Source: Pelomonas sp. V22
Lineage (GTDB): Bacteria; Pseudomonadota; Gammaproteobacteria; Burkholderiales; Burkholderiaceae_C
Length of the DNA stretch: 64,000 nucleotides
NCBI RefSeq assembly: GCF_030014915.1
Contig: NZ_JAGIXS010000001.1
Span: forward strand, 1,943,261-2,007,260
Direction of reading: 5' to 3'
In this document: in pieces, positions 17,818-25,746 of the stretch
How the letters are laid out: each line of letters begins with the position of its first letter
Numbering within the stretch: position 1 is the first letter of the stretch
Notes under the pieces: generated by a model
What the model was told of the DNA's origin: nothing
Database searches by the model: none
Seen by the model: only the letters and a program-made list of their open reading frames with translations
Program-made: the position numbers and the translations under genes

Positions 17818-19045
17818 GCGACAGGGCCGAGGCGCCCGGCTGTGCGTGGCGTATCACCTCGTTCAGCGCCGACTCGAACTGCAGCACGACCTGGTTCCAG
17901 TCCTGACCTAGAGCCCGCTGGCGGGCCATCAGGCCGGCCCGGCGCCATTGCGCCGGCTCCTCGCCGGCCAGCGCGGCAGCGGCGGCGATGAAGGCGGCGT
18001 TGTCGCCCATGGGCGCGAGGCGGCCCTGCTCACCATCGCTGATCAGCTCGGCCGCTGCGGCATAGCCAAAGGCCAGCACCGGCAGGCCGCTGGCCATGGC
18101 CTCGATGGTGACGTTGCCGAAGGTCTCGGTCAGGCTGGGGAACAGGAACAGGTCGGCCGAGGCGTAATGCGCCGCCAGCGCCTGGCCGCTCTGCTGGCCG
18201 GCAAAGATCGCGTCCGGGCAGCGCTGCTGCAAGGCCTGGCGCAAGGGGCCATCGCCGACCAGCAGCAAGCGCGCTGCTGGCCTGCGGGCCTTGAAGGCCT
18301 GGTAGGCGGCCAGCAAGGTGTCGAGGTTCTTCTCGGGCGCGAGCCGGCCCACGCAGGCCAGCAACGGATCATCCGGGCCGAGGCCCCAACCCGCGCGCAG
18401 CGCCTCGCTGCGCTGCGCCGGATCAAAGCGCCCCAGGTCCACGCCGCGCGACACCACACGCAGGCCGCGAAAGCCCAGCCGGTCCAGTTCGGCGCGCAGC
18501 GCCTCGGTCGGCACCATCGTGCAATGCGCGCGGTTATGGAACTTGCGCAGGTAGGCCATGATGGGCTTGTGCAGCCAGCCTATGCCGTAGTGGCGGCTGT
18601 AGGCATGGAAGTTGGTGCGGAAGTCTGAGCTGACCGGCAGCTGCAGCTGCAGCGCCGCCTGCAGGGCCGACCAGCCCAGCGGCCCCTCCGTGGCGATGTG
18701 GACCAGGTCGGGCCGCTGGTGAGCCCACAGCTGCTTCAGGAAGCGCCGCGAAGGCATGCCCATGCGCAGGTTGGGGTAGCGCGGTATGGGCATGCCGCGC
18801 GTCAGCACCTGCTCAAGGCCGCCGCCGGCCAGCGCTTGCGCGTCGCCGATCTGGCGAGGCCGCACCAGCTGGATGTCGTGGTTGCGCTGCTGCAGGCCCT
18901 CGACGATGCGGGCCATGGTCAGCGCCACGCCGTTGACCTCGGGCGGATAGGTTTCGGTGACCACGGCCACGCGCAAGCTGCGATGCAGCGCCGGCAGGTG
19001 ATCGACGATCAGTTGGGCGGCATCGGGTTCTTGCATGGGCCGCAT
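17804..19045 (-). CDS. GT4-family glycosyltransferase, probable glycolipid synthase
   Basis: About 413 residues of GT-B fold. The N-terminal Rossmann domain starts at VAVVTETYPPEVNGVALT, a signature of the SQD2/MgtA/PimB-type GT4 group that glycosylates lipids. The C-terminal domain has VGRLAPEKNLDTLL, LLLVGDGPLR and the donor-binding EX7E motif ETFGNVTIE (about 311). UDP-glucose dehydrogenase is encoded at 22523 under a similar regulatory site, so UDP-glucuronate is a plausible donor and diacylglycerol a plausible acceptor (inference). I chose the ATG at 19045, with AAGG upstream; later starts are possible. A Pho-box-like pair lies 26 nt upstream. Confidence 0.85.
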   Translation of the reverse strand: MRPMQEPDAAQLIVDHLPALHRSLRVAVVTETYPPEVNGVALTMARIVEGLQQRNHDIQLVRPRQIGDAQALAGGGLEQVLTRGMPIPRYPNLRMGMPSRRFLKQLWAHQRPDLVHIATEGPLGWSALQAALQLQLPVSSDFRTNFHAYSRHYGIGWLHKPIMAYLRKFHNRAHCTMVPTEALRAELDRLGFRGLRVVSRGVDLGRFDPAQRSEALRAGWGLGPDDPLLACVGRLAPEKNLDTLLAAYQAFKARRPAARLLLVGDGPLRQALQQRCPDAIFAGQQSGQALAAHYASADLFLFPSLTETFGNVTIEAMASGLPVLAFGYAAAAELISDGEQGRLAPMGDNAAFIAAAAALAGEEPAQWRRAGLMARQRALGQDWNQVVLQFESALNEVIRHAQPGASALSLSSR

Positions 19046-19070
19046 GCTGACTGCCTTGCGCAACAAAACC

Positions 19071-19088
19071 GTGACAGGCCTGTGCCAA
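19071..19088 (-). promoter_or_regulatory. Pho-box-like site upstream of the GT4 gene
   Basis: On the minus strand the site reads TTGGCACAGGCCTGTCAC: two 7-mers (TTGGCAC and CTGTCAC) separated by 4 bp, which is an 11-bp period. This fits the PhoB box layout CTGTCAY-N4-CTGTCAY well. It is 26 nt upstream of the chosen GT4 start. Confidence 0.6.
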
Positions 19089-19107
19089 GGCCCGCCGACG
19101 CCAATCC

Positions 19108-19134
19108 GTCATCGCTCGGTCACCGGCGAGTCAC
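19108..19134 (+). promoter_or_regulatory. Triple Pho-box-like array upstream of the Mpo1-like gene
   Basis: Three half-sites in exact 11-bp register: GTCAT (19108), GTCAC (19119) and GTCAC (19130). They lie 80 nt upstream of the Mpo1-like GTG start, a normal distance for a PhoB-activated promoter. This is one of the clearest of the five sites in the block. Confidence 0.7.
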
Positions 19135-19213
19135 GCCAATTGCGCAGCATGCGACGCGCCACCGGGTCCGCCGGTGCTCCTCCCCCATCCACCGTTCTGC
19201 CAACGAGGTGAGC

Positions 19214-19822
19214 GTGAATCCTTTCTTCGAAACCCTGAACACCCAGCGCTGGGACGACCACCGCTTCTACCACCAGAGCCGCATCAACCAGAGCCTGCAC
19301 CTGGTCAGCGCGCTGTGCTTCCTCGCGTCCTATGCCCTGCTCTTCATCGACCCGGCCAGCGCTGCGCTGCTGGCCTGGGGCGTCTCGATGAGCATGCGCC
19401 AGGCCGGCCATTTCTTCTTCGAGCCGCGCGGCTACGACGAGGTGAACCAGGTCACCGATGCCTACAAGGAAGAGGTCAAGGTCGGCTACAACATCCGCCG
19501 CAAGATCGTGCTGATGAGCGCCTGGGCCCTGCTGCCCGTGCTGCTGTGGCTGCAGCCCTCGCTGTTCGGCCTGATCGAGCCGGCCACGGACTTCAAGGAC
19601 TACCTGCACGACGTGGGTATCGCCTGGCTGACGCTGGGCGTGACCGGCCTCGCCTTCCGCGTGTTGCAGCTGTGGCTGCGCGACGGCCTGATGGTCGGCC
19701 TGGCCTGGGCCTTCAAGATCATCACCGACCCGCTGTACGACGTGCGCCTGTACTGGAAGTCGCCCCTCTACCTCTTGAAGGGCGAGCTGCTCGATCCGAT
19801 GCCGCATGCGCGGCAGCACTGA
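19214..19822 (+). CDS. Mpo1/DUF962-like integral membrane protein
   Basis: 202 residues from a GTG at 19214, preceded by GAGGTGA at ideal spacing. It has about four transmembrane helices (LVSALCFLASYALLF, AALLAWGVSMSM, LMSAWALLPVLLWL, WLTLGVTGLAFRVLQ). Two histidine motifs can be read: FYHQSRINQSLH near residue 18 and GHFFFEP near residue 62. This resembles the YH...N...H and GH..FE motifs of the Mpo1/DUF962 family, whose yeast member is an Fe(II) dioxygenase shortening 2-hydroxy fatty acids. The match is by motif only. A triple Pho-box-like array upstream places it in the lipid block. Confidence 0.6.
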   Translation: MNPFFETLNTQRWDDHRFYHQSRINQSLHLVSALCFLASYALLFIDPASAALLAWGVSMSMRQAGHFFFEPRGYDEVNQVTDAYKEEVKVGYNIRRKIVLMSAWALLPVLLWLQPSLFGLIEPATDFKDYLHDVGIAWLTLGVTGLAFRVLQLWLRDGLMVGLAWAFKIITDPLYDVRLYWKSPLYLLKGELLDPMPHARQH

Positions 19823-19826
19823 AGCT

Positions 19827-21488
19827 TCAGAACAGCCGCGCCGCCAGCTCGCGCAGGATGCCGCGGCGGATGCTGCGGTTGCTCTGCGCGGCGTCCTGCC
19901 ACCACCAGCCGTCGGCCCGCATGGCCTCGGCGCCGGCCACGAAGCGCTGCATCACGGCCTCGAACTCGGCATCGCCGTAGTTGAGGCTGAAGATCATGCG
20001 GCCGCTGCCCACCCAGCTGAGCGCCAGGCCCTGCAGGCGCAGGTAGAACTGCAGCATCCAGTTGTAGCGCGAGGGCTCGGTGTAGAGCACGGTCCAGATG
20101 GTCGAGAGATTGGCCACGCGCACCGGCAGTTGAGCCTCGGCCAGACGGCGGTTGAGCTCGGCGGCGCGCGCGTTCCAGCGCTCGTCCAGCCCTTCGTAGA
20201 GCCGCTGCACGGCCGGCGTGTCCAGCCGCTCCAGGAAGGCCTGCATCGCGCCCATCACGTACGGGTGGCTGTTGAAGGTGCCGCGCGCGAAGCAGATGTC
20301 GGCCGGCCGCTCGCTGCGAAAGCGCTGCATCAGCTCCGCGCGGCCGCAGACCACGCCCACGGGCAGACCGCCGCCCAGGGTCTTGCCATAGGTCACCATG
20401 TCGGCGCGCACGCCGAAGTACTCTTGCGCGCCACCCGGTGCCAGGCGGAAGCCGACGAAGACCTCGTCGAAGATCAGGACGATGCCTCGCTCGCTGCAGA
20501 CCGCGCGCAGCTCCTTCAGCCATCGCGTGTAGGCCTCGCGGTCGAAGCCGGCACGGCGGCCGCTGTCCACCAGCGAGGAGTCGCCCGGCGCCGGCGAGTT
20601 CGGATGCAGGGCCTGCAAAGGGTTGACCAGCACGCAGGCCACGTCATCGCGCTGGCGCAGCACCTGCAGGCTGCGCGGGTCCAGGTCCTTCAAGGTGTAG
20701 GTCTCGCGCGGTGGCAGCGGGTTGCCGGGGCCGGGCTGCACGTCTTCCCACCAGCCGTGGTACGCGCCGCAGAATCGCACCAGGTGCGAGCGCCGCGTGT
20801 GATAACGCGCCAGCCGCACGGCCTGCATCACAGCCTCGGTGCCCGACATGTGGAAGGACACATCGTCCAGCCCCGAGATGCGGCGCAGCCGCTCGACGTT
20901 CTCCAAGACGCAGGGGTGGTACACGCCCAGCACCGGGCCCAGCGCGTGAACCCGCGCGGCGCCTTCGTCTATGCAGTCCTTGTAGGCCTCGTAGCCCAGC
21001 AGGTTGACGCCGTAGCTGCCGCTCAGGTCGTACAGCACATTGCCGTCCACGTCCTCAATCGTCACACCGCTGGAGGCCTGCATGAAGCTGCTGCTCTTGA
21101 GCCGCTCGCGCAGATAGGGGCTGAACTGGAAAGGCACGCGGTAGCTGCTGGTGAAGCGCAGGTCCGGCAGGGCCGTGCGGGCCTGGTCGCTCATCGCCGC
21201 GCCGCGCGCATAGCGCTGCGCGTACTCGGCGCACAGGCGCTCGAAGGCGGCACGACGGCGTTGCTGCCAATCCGGCGGCGCCCCGTCAGCGGCGAAGAAG
21301 CGCGCCTCGTCGTAGGCATAGCCGGGCAGCAGGCGCGCCAGGCGCTGAGCCATGCGCGAATGGCCGGCCAGCGAGCGGTGCTTGGCGCGCGACAGGCAGA
21401 GACGCCGCCACAACCGCGGCAGGCTCAGCAAGGCGGCGCTGCCGATGGCGACGGGGGCGAGGGTCGAGAGGGCAAGGGTTTCGTCCAT
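19827..21488 (-). CDS. Membrane-anchored class III PLP-dependent aminotransferase (glutamate-1-semialdehyde aminomutase-like)
   Basis: 553 residues, about 120 longer than ordinary GSAM-like enzymes. The extra N-terminus begins with a hydrophobic segment (LSTLAPVAIGSAALLSLP) and a basic stretch (RLWRRLCLSRAKHR), suggesting inner-membrane attachment. The catalytic part has SGTEAVMQAVRLAR, CGAYHGWWED, IFDEVFVGFR (Asp to the PLP ring) and VTYGKTLGGGLPVG, with the PLP lysine near 368. The substrate is unknown. The gene is divergent from the decarboxylase with 62 bp between starts, and a Pho-box-like pair in that gap faces it. A dedicated haem-pathway role is unlikely in this setting. Confidence 0.8.
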   Translation of the reverse strand: MDETLALSTLAPVAIGSAALLSLPRLWRRLCLSRAKHRSLAGHSRMAQRLARLLPGYAYDEARFFAADGAPPDWQQRRRAAFERLCAEYAQRYARGAAMSDQARTALPDLRFTSSYRVPFQFSPYLRERLKSSSFMQASSGVTIEDVDGNVLYDLSGSYGVNLLGYEAYKDCIDEGAARVHALGPVLGVYHPCVLENVERLRRISGLDDVSFHMSGTEAVMQAVRLARYHTRRSHLVRFCGAYHGWWEDVQPGPGNPLPPRETYTLKDLDPRSLQVLRQRDDVACVLVNPLQALHPNSPAPGDSSLVDSGRRAGFDREAYTRWLKELRAVCSERGIVLIFDEVFVGFRLAPGGAQEYFGVRADMVTYGKTLGGGLPVGVVCGRAELMQRFRSERPADICFARGTFNSHPYVMGAMQAFLERLDTPAVQRLYEGLDERWNARAAELNRRLAEAQLPVRVANLSTIWTVLYTEPSRYNWMLQFYLRLQGLALSWVGSGRMIFSLNYGDAEFEAVMQRFVAGAEAMRADGWWWQDAAQSNRSIRRGILRELAARLF

Positions 21489-21531
21489 GGGGCGGCTGCT
21501 GTTGTTGCGGCCGCATGTCTACCAAGCGCCT

Positions 21532-21549
21532 TTGACAAGGTCGTGAATC
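21532..21549 (-). promoter_or_regulatory. Pho-box-like site between aminotransferase and decarboxylase genes
   Basis: On the minus strand GATTCACGACCTTGTCAA holds TTCAC and GTCAA half-sites 11 bp apart. It is 44 nt upstream of the aminotransferase start and lies directly before the decarboxylase start on the other strand. It matches the consensus less well than the sites at 19108 and 22458. Confidence 0.45.
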
Positions 21550-21550
21550 G

Positions 21551-22423
21551 ATGATCAGCAATCTCATACGCCGCCTCGGCCAACAGGAAGACCTGAACTT
21601 CCTGCTCACCAACCGCGTGCCCCGCATCCTCTTGACGCGCTGGATGGGCTGGTTCAGCCAGCTGCAGAGCCCGCTGCTGGCGCGCTGCTCCATCGCCGTA
21701 TGGCGCTTGTTCACCGATCTCGATTTGAGCGACGCCCGCCAGCAGCGCTTCGCAAGCCTGCACGACTGCTTCACCCGCGAGCTGCTGCCGGGCGCCCGGC
21801 CGGCCGACCCTGACCCGGCCCTGCTGGTGAGCCCCAGCGACGGCATCGTCGGCGCCTGTGGCGAGGTACAGGGCACGACGGTGTTCCAGGCCAAGGGCTT
21901 TCCGTATGAGCTGCAGGAGCTGTTCGGCCCCAACCAGGACATCACGCCGTTTCGCGATGGCATCTACCTCACGCTGCGCCTGACCTCGGCCATGTACCAC
22001 CGCTTCCATGCGCCCTATGCCGGCGAGATCGAGCATGTGAGCTACCTCTCCGGCGACACCTGGAATGTGAACCCCATCGCCCTGGCCCGGGTGGAGCGCC
22101 TGTTCTGCCGCAACGAGCGGGCCGTGCTGCGCGCCCGCATCGGCGCGGCACGCCACCCGCTCGCCATCGTGCCGGTGGCGGCCATCCTCGTGGCCAGCAT
22201 CCGCCTGCATTTCCTCGACGTGCTCCTGCACCTGCGCTACCGGGGCGCCAACGAGGTGCCCTGCCGCGCCGCGATGGACAAGGGCCAGGAGCTCGGCTGG
22301 TTCCAGCATGGCTCGACCATCCTCCTGTTCGCGCCCAAGGGCTTTGCGCTGCTGGATGGCATCACGACAGGCACGCGCGTGCGCGCTGGCCAGGCGCTGA
22401 TGCGGCTGCCCGAGACGGGTTGA
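21551..22423 (+). CDS. Phosphatidylserine decarboxylase family proenzyme
   Basis: 290 residues with the hallmarks of PSD: VSPSDGIVG (about 97), YHRFHAP (about 153) and the self-cleavage motif HGST near residue 253, where cleavage between Gly and Ser makes the pyruvoyl cofactor. PSD converts phosphatidylserine to phosphatidylethanolamine at the inner membrane. The usual motif is LGST; here HGST follows FQ. It lies in a Pho-box-rich lipid block beside an anchored aminotransferase, so it may be a specialised paralogue with another serine-containing lipid as substrate (inference). AAGG precedes the ATG at 21551. Confidence 0.85.
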   Translation: MISNLIRRLGQQEDLNFLLTNRVPRILLTRWMGWFSQLQSPLLARCSIAVWRLFTDLDLSDARQQRFASLHDCFTRELLPGARPADPDPALLVSPSDGIVGACGEVQGTTVFQAKGFPYELQELFGPNQDITPFRDGIYLTLRLTSAMYHRFHAPYAGEIEHVSYLSGDTWNVNPIALARVERLFCRNERAVLRARIGAARHPLAIVPVAAILVASIRLHFLDVLLHLRYRGANEVPCRAAMDKGQELGWFQHGSTILLFAPKGFALLDGITTGTRVRAGQALMRLPETG

Positions 22424-22435
22424 AGAAAAGACCTC

Positions 22436-22473
22436 GTCACGAAACTGTGGGCAAGCGGTCATGGCGGGGTCAT
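22436..22473 (+). promoter_or_regulatory. Quadruple Pho-box-like array upstream of ugd
   Basis: Four half-sites in perfect 11-bp register: GTCAC (22436), GTGGG (22447, degenerate), GTCAT (22458) and GTCAT (22469). The array ends 49 nt before the ugd ATG, the expected place for a PhoB-activated promoter. It begins 12 nt after the stop of the decarboxylase gene. Confidence 0.7.
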
Positions 22474-22522
22474 GCGTGGGCCGGATGCTGGCGGCCATGC
22501 TCAACCCTCAGCAGGTGAACCG

Positions 22523-23890
22523 ATGAAAGTCTCCGTTCTGGGTGCCGGCTATGTCGGCCTTGTCACCGCCGCCTGCCTGGCGGACATGGGCAATAGCGTG
22601 GCCTGCGTCGATGTGGATGCGGAGCGCGTGGCCCTGCTGCAGCGCGGCGAGGTGCCGATCTACGAGCCCGGCCTCGCCGAGCTGGTGCAGCGCAACCAGG
22701 CGGCCGGCCGCCTGCTCTTCACCACCGATGCCGAGCGCGGCATCAACCACGGCACCATCGTCTTCATCGCCGTGGGCACGCCGGCCAGCGAAGACGGCTC
22801 GGCCGACATCCTGCATGTGCTGGAAGCCGCCCGCAGCATCGGCCGCCACATGCTGGACTACAAGGTCATCGTCGACAAAAGCACGGTGCCGGTGGGCACG
22901 GCCGAGCAGGTGCAGGCCGCCGTGGCGGCCGAGCTCAAGCAGCGCTGCGCCGTGCTGCCCTATGCGGTGATCTCCAACCCCGAGTTCCTGAAGGAAGGCG
23001 CGGCCATCGAGGACTTCATGCGGCCGGACCGCGTCGTCATCGGCTCCGACGACGAGCAGGCCACGCTCTTGATGCGCGCCATCTACGCGCCCTTTCTGCG
23101 CAACCGCGACCGCATGCTGGTGATGGACCGCCGCAGCGCCGAGCTCTGCAAGTACGTGGCCAATGCCATGCTGGCCACGCGCATCAGCTTCATGAACGAG
23201 ATGGCTCTGCTGGCCGAGCGCCTCGGCGCCGACATCGAGCAGGTGCGCCTTGGCATAGGCAGCGATCCGCGCATAGGCACGCAGTTCCTCTATGCGGGCT
23301 GCGGCTGGGGCGGCTCCTGCCTGCCCAAGGACGTGAAGGCCCTGCGTCACATGGCCGAGAGCCAGGGCCTGCAGCTGGACCTGCTGGATGCGGTGCAAGG
23401 CATCAATGAGCGCCAGCGCCGCCTGCTGGTGCAGCGCCTGGTCGAGCGCTTCGGCGAGCGGCTCGATGGCCTGTCCATCGCGCTCTGGGGCCTCGCGTTC
23501 AAGCCTGGCACCGACGACCTGCGCGAGGCACCCAGCCTCGCCATCGTCGAAGAGCTGCTGCAGCGCGGCGCCCGTGTCCAGGCCTACGACCCGGTGGCCA
23601 TGCCAGCCGTGGCCGCGCGCTGGCCGGACCGCACCGGCCTGCAGCTGTGCAGTGATCCGTATGAAGCAGCCGCCGGTGCCTCGGCCCTGCTGGTGGTGAC
23701 CGAATGGCGCGAGTTCCGCAGCCCCGACTTCAGCCAGCTGAAGAGCCGCATGGCCCGGGCGCTGCTGCTGGATGGCCGCAACCTCTACGACCCCGCGCTG
23801 ATGCGTGAGCTGAGCATCGAGCACCTGGGCATAGGCCGGGGCACGTTGCCGGCCTGGACGGAGGCGGCACCGCAGGCGCTGGCGGCCTGA
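22523..23890 (+). CDS. ugd: UDP-glucose 6-dehydrogenase
   Basis: 455 residues. It oxidises UDP-glucose twice with NAD+ to UDP-glucuronate. The N-terminal NAD domain begins MKVSVLGAGYVGLVTAACLA; the middle has FLKEGAAIEDFMRPDRVVIG; the catalytic cysteine is in GGSCLPKDVKAL (about 266); the C-terminal UDP-binding domain has WGLAFKPGTDDLREAPS. The ATG at 22523 is preceded by CAGGTGAACCG. UDP-glucuronate can feed capsules, LPS or glucuronosyl lipids. The Pho-box-like array and the neighbouring GT4 gene favour the last. Confidence 0.95.
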   Translation: MKVSVLGAGYVGLVTAACLADMGNSVACVDVDAERVALLQRGEVPIYEPGLAELVQRNQAAGRLLFTTDAERGINHGTIVFIAVGTPASEDGSADILHVLEAARSIGRHMLDYKVIVDKSTVPVGTAEQVQAAVAAELKQRCAVLPYAVISNPEFLKEGAAIEDFMRPDRVVIGSDDEQATLLMRAIYAPFLRNRDRMLVMDRRSAELCKYVANAMLATRISFMNEMALLAERLGADIEQVRLGIGSDPRIGTQFLYAGCGWGGSCLPKDVKALRHMAESQGLQLDLLDAVQGINERQRRLLVQRLVERFGERLDGLSIALWGLAFKPGTDDLREAPSLAIVEELLQRGARVQAYDPVAMPAVAARWPDRTGLQLCSDPYEAAAGASALLVVTEWREFRSPDFSQLKSRMARALLLDGRNLYDPALMRELSIEHLGIGRGTLPAWTEAAPQALAA

Positions 23891-23899
23891 GGCGGGCGC

Positions 23900-24901
23900 T
23901 CAGCCGAGCCGCTGGCCGCTCACGGCGTCAAAGTGGTGGGGGCGATCCTCCGCCCAGCGGATGCCCACCAACTCACCCACCTGCTGCGTCGCCCGGCCTG
24001 CCACGCGAGCGGTCATGGCACCCAGTGGGGTCTCCAGCTTGAGATAGGTCTCTGGCCCGGTCGGCTCTAGCATCAGGACCTGGCCATTCAAGCCCTCACT
24101 CGGCGCTACCAGTTCTAGATGCTCGGGCCGCAGGCCAACCTGCACGCCGGGCTCATCGGGCGCGCTGAAGAAGTTCATCGCCGGTGAGCCGACGAACTCG
24201 GCGACGAAGCGGTTGGCCGGGCGTTCGTAGATCTGCTGCGGCGTGCCGAACTGCTGGACCTGGCCGTCCTTCATCACGGCGATGCGGTCGCCGAGCGTCA
24301 TGGCCTCGACCTGATCGTGCGTGACGTAGACCGTGGTCGTGCGCGTGCGCTGGTGCAAGAGCTTGATCTCGGCGCGCATCTCGACGCGCAGCTTGGCGTC
24401 GAGGTTGGAGAGTGGCTCGTCGAACAGGAAGAGCTTGGGGTTGCGCGCCAGTGCCCGCCCCATGGCCACGCGCTGGCGCTGGCCGCCGCTGAGCTGGGCA
24501 GGCCGGCGGTCCAGCAAGTGCTCGATCTGCAGCATCGCGGCCACGCGCTTCACGGCGGCCTCGCGCTCGGGCTTTGCCACTTTGCGCATCTCCAGCGCGA
24601 AGGCGATGTTCTGCGCGACGTTCATGTTCGGGTACAGCGCATAGCTCTGGAACACCATGGCGATGTCGCGATCCTTGCTGGGCAGGTCCGTCACATCGCG
24701 CTCGCCGATCTCGATGCGGCCGCTGGTGGGCTGCTCCAGGCCGGCAATCATGTTGAGAAGGGTGCTTTTGCCGCAGCCCGAGGGGCCGACCAGGATGAGG
24801 AACTCGCCGGCCTCGATCTCGATGTCGATGCCCTTGAGGATCTCGGTCGGCCCGAAGCTCTTGCGGATCTGCTTGATTGCCAGCGCGCCCATCTTGCTCA
24901 T
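23900..24901 (-). CDS. Carbohydrate ABC transporter ATPase, UgpC/MalK type
   Basis: 333 residues. Walker A is GPSGCGKST, the Q-loop FQSYALYP, the signature LSGGQRQRVAMGRAL, Walker B LFLFDEP and the switch His in THDQVEAM. A C-terminal TOBE regulatory domain follows (VGLRPEHLELV). It powers the transporter made by the three upstream genes. The ATG at 24901 overlaps the stop of the preceding permease gene by one base (TGATG); the frame is open far upstream but overlaps that permease. It converges with ugd with a 9-bp gap. Confidence 0.93.
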   Translation of the reverse strand: MSKMGALAIKQIRKSFGPTEILKGIDIEIEAGEFLILVGPSGCGKSTLLNMIAGLEQPTSGRIEIGERDVTDLPSKDRDIAMVFQSYALYPNMNVAQNIAFALEMRKVAKPEREAAVKRVAAMLQIEHLLDRRPAQLSGGQRQRVAMGRALARNPKLFLFDEPLSNLDAKLRVEMRAEIKLLHQRTRTTTVYVTHDQVEAMTLGDRIAVMKDGQVQQFGTPQQIYERPANRFVAEFVGSPAMNFFSAPDEPGVQVGLRPEHLELVAPSEGLNGQVLMLEPTGPETYLKLETPLGAMTARVAGRATQQVGELVGIRWAEDRPHHFDAVSGQRLG

Positions 24902-25746
24902 CACCCTTTCACGGCGCCGGCCGTCAGGCCGCGCACGAAGTACTTGCCGGCCAGCACGTAGACGATCAGCGTCGGCAGCGCCGCGATCAGCGCGGCGGCC
25001 ATGTCGACGTTGTATTCCTTGACCGAGCTGGAGGTGTTGGCCAGGTTGTTCAGGCCCACGGTGACGGGCTTGCTGTCCGCCCCCGAGAACACCACGCCAT
25101 AGAGAAAATCGTTCCAGATGTTGGTGAACTGCCAGATCAGGGTCACCACGAGGATGGGTGTGGACAGCGGCAGCACGATGCGCCGGAAGATCTGCCAGAA
25201 GCCGGCGCCATCGAGCATGGCGGCGCGTATCAACTCGTCGGGCAGGCCAGCGTAGTAGTTGCGGAAGAACAGCGTGGTCGAGGGCAGGCCGGCGATCACA
25301 TGCACCAGCACCAGGCCGCCCACCGAGCTGGCCAGGCCCAGCGTGCCCAGTACCTGGCTCATGGGCAGGAGCACGACCTGCATGGGCATGAAGACGCCGA
25401 ACAGCATCAGCGCGAACAGCAACTCGCTGCCGCGAAAGCGCCACTTGCTGAGCACGTAGCCATTGATTGCGCCCAGGGCCGTCGAGACCGCCACGGCTGG
25501 CACCACCATCAGCAGCGAGTTGAGGAAGAAGGGCTGCAGGCCGCCGCAATCGGTGCCGGTGCAGGCACTGCTCCAGGCCTTGGCCCAGGCCGCGAAGCCG
25601 GGCGCCTGCGGCAGGGCGAGCAGGCTGCCTTCGCGCAGCTCGTCCATGCTCTTCAGCGAGGTGGCCAGCATCACGTACAGCGGCGTCAGGAAGAACAGGG
25701 CCAGCAAGCCCAGCGCGGCAAAGAGGACGATGCGGGACAGCTTCAT
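24901..25746 (-). CDS. Carbohydrate ABC transporter permease, MalG type
   Basis: 281 residues with six transmembrane helices, starting MKLSRIVLFAALGLLALFFL. The EAA loop that docks on the ATPase is visible as ELIRAAMLDGAGFWQIFRRIVLPLSTP. It forms the heteromeric channel with the MalF-type partner. Its ATG overlaps the stop of that partner (ATGA at 25743-25746), so the genes are co-transcribed and translationally coupled. Confidence 0.92.
   Translation of the reverse strand: MKLSRIVLFAALGLLALFFLTPLYVMLATSLKSMDELREGSLLALPQAPGFAAWAKAWSSACTGTDCGGLQPFFLNSLLMVVPAVAVSTALGAINGYVLSKWRFRGSELLFALMLFGVFMPMQVVLLPMSQVLGTLGLASSVGGLVLVHVIAGLPSTTLFFRNYYAGLPDELIRAAMLDGAGFWQIFRRIVLPLSTPILVVTLIWQFTNIWNDFLYGVVFSGADSKPVTVGLNNLANTSSSVKEYNVDMAAALIAALPTLIVYVLAGKYFVRGLTAGAVKG

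Noticed and set aside
19806..21554. A 582-residue frame on the plus strand opposite the aminotransferase
   Set aside because: It is the antisense shadow of a high-GC gene, rich in A, R, H, Q and G with no recognisable domains. The minus-strand aminotransferase has clear catalytic motifs.
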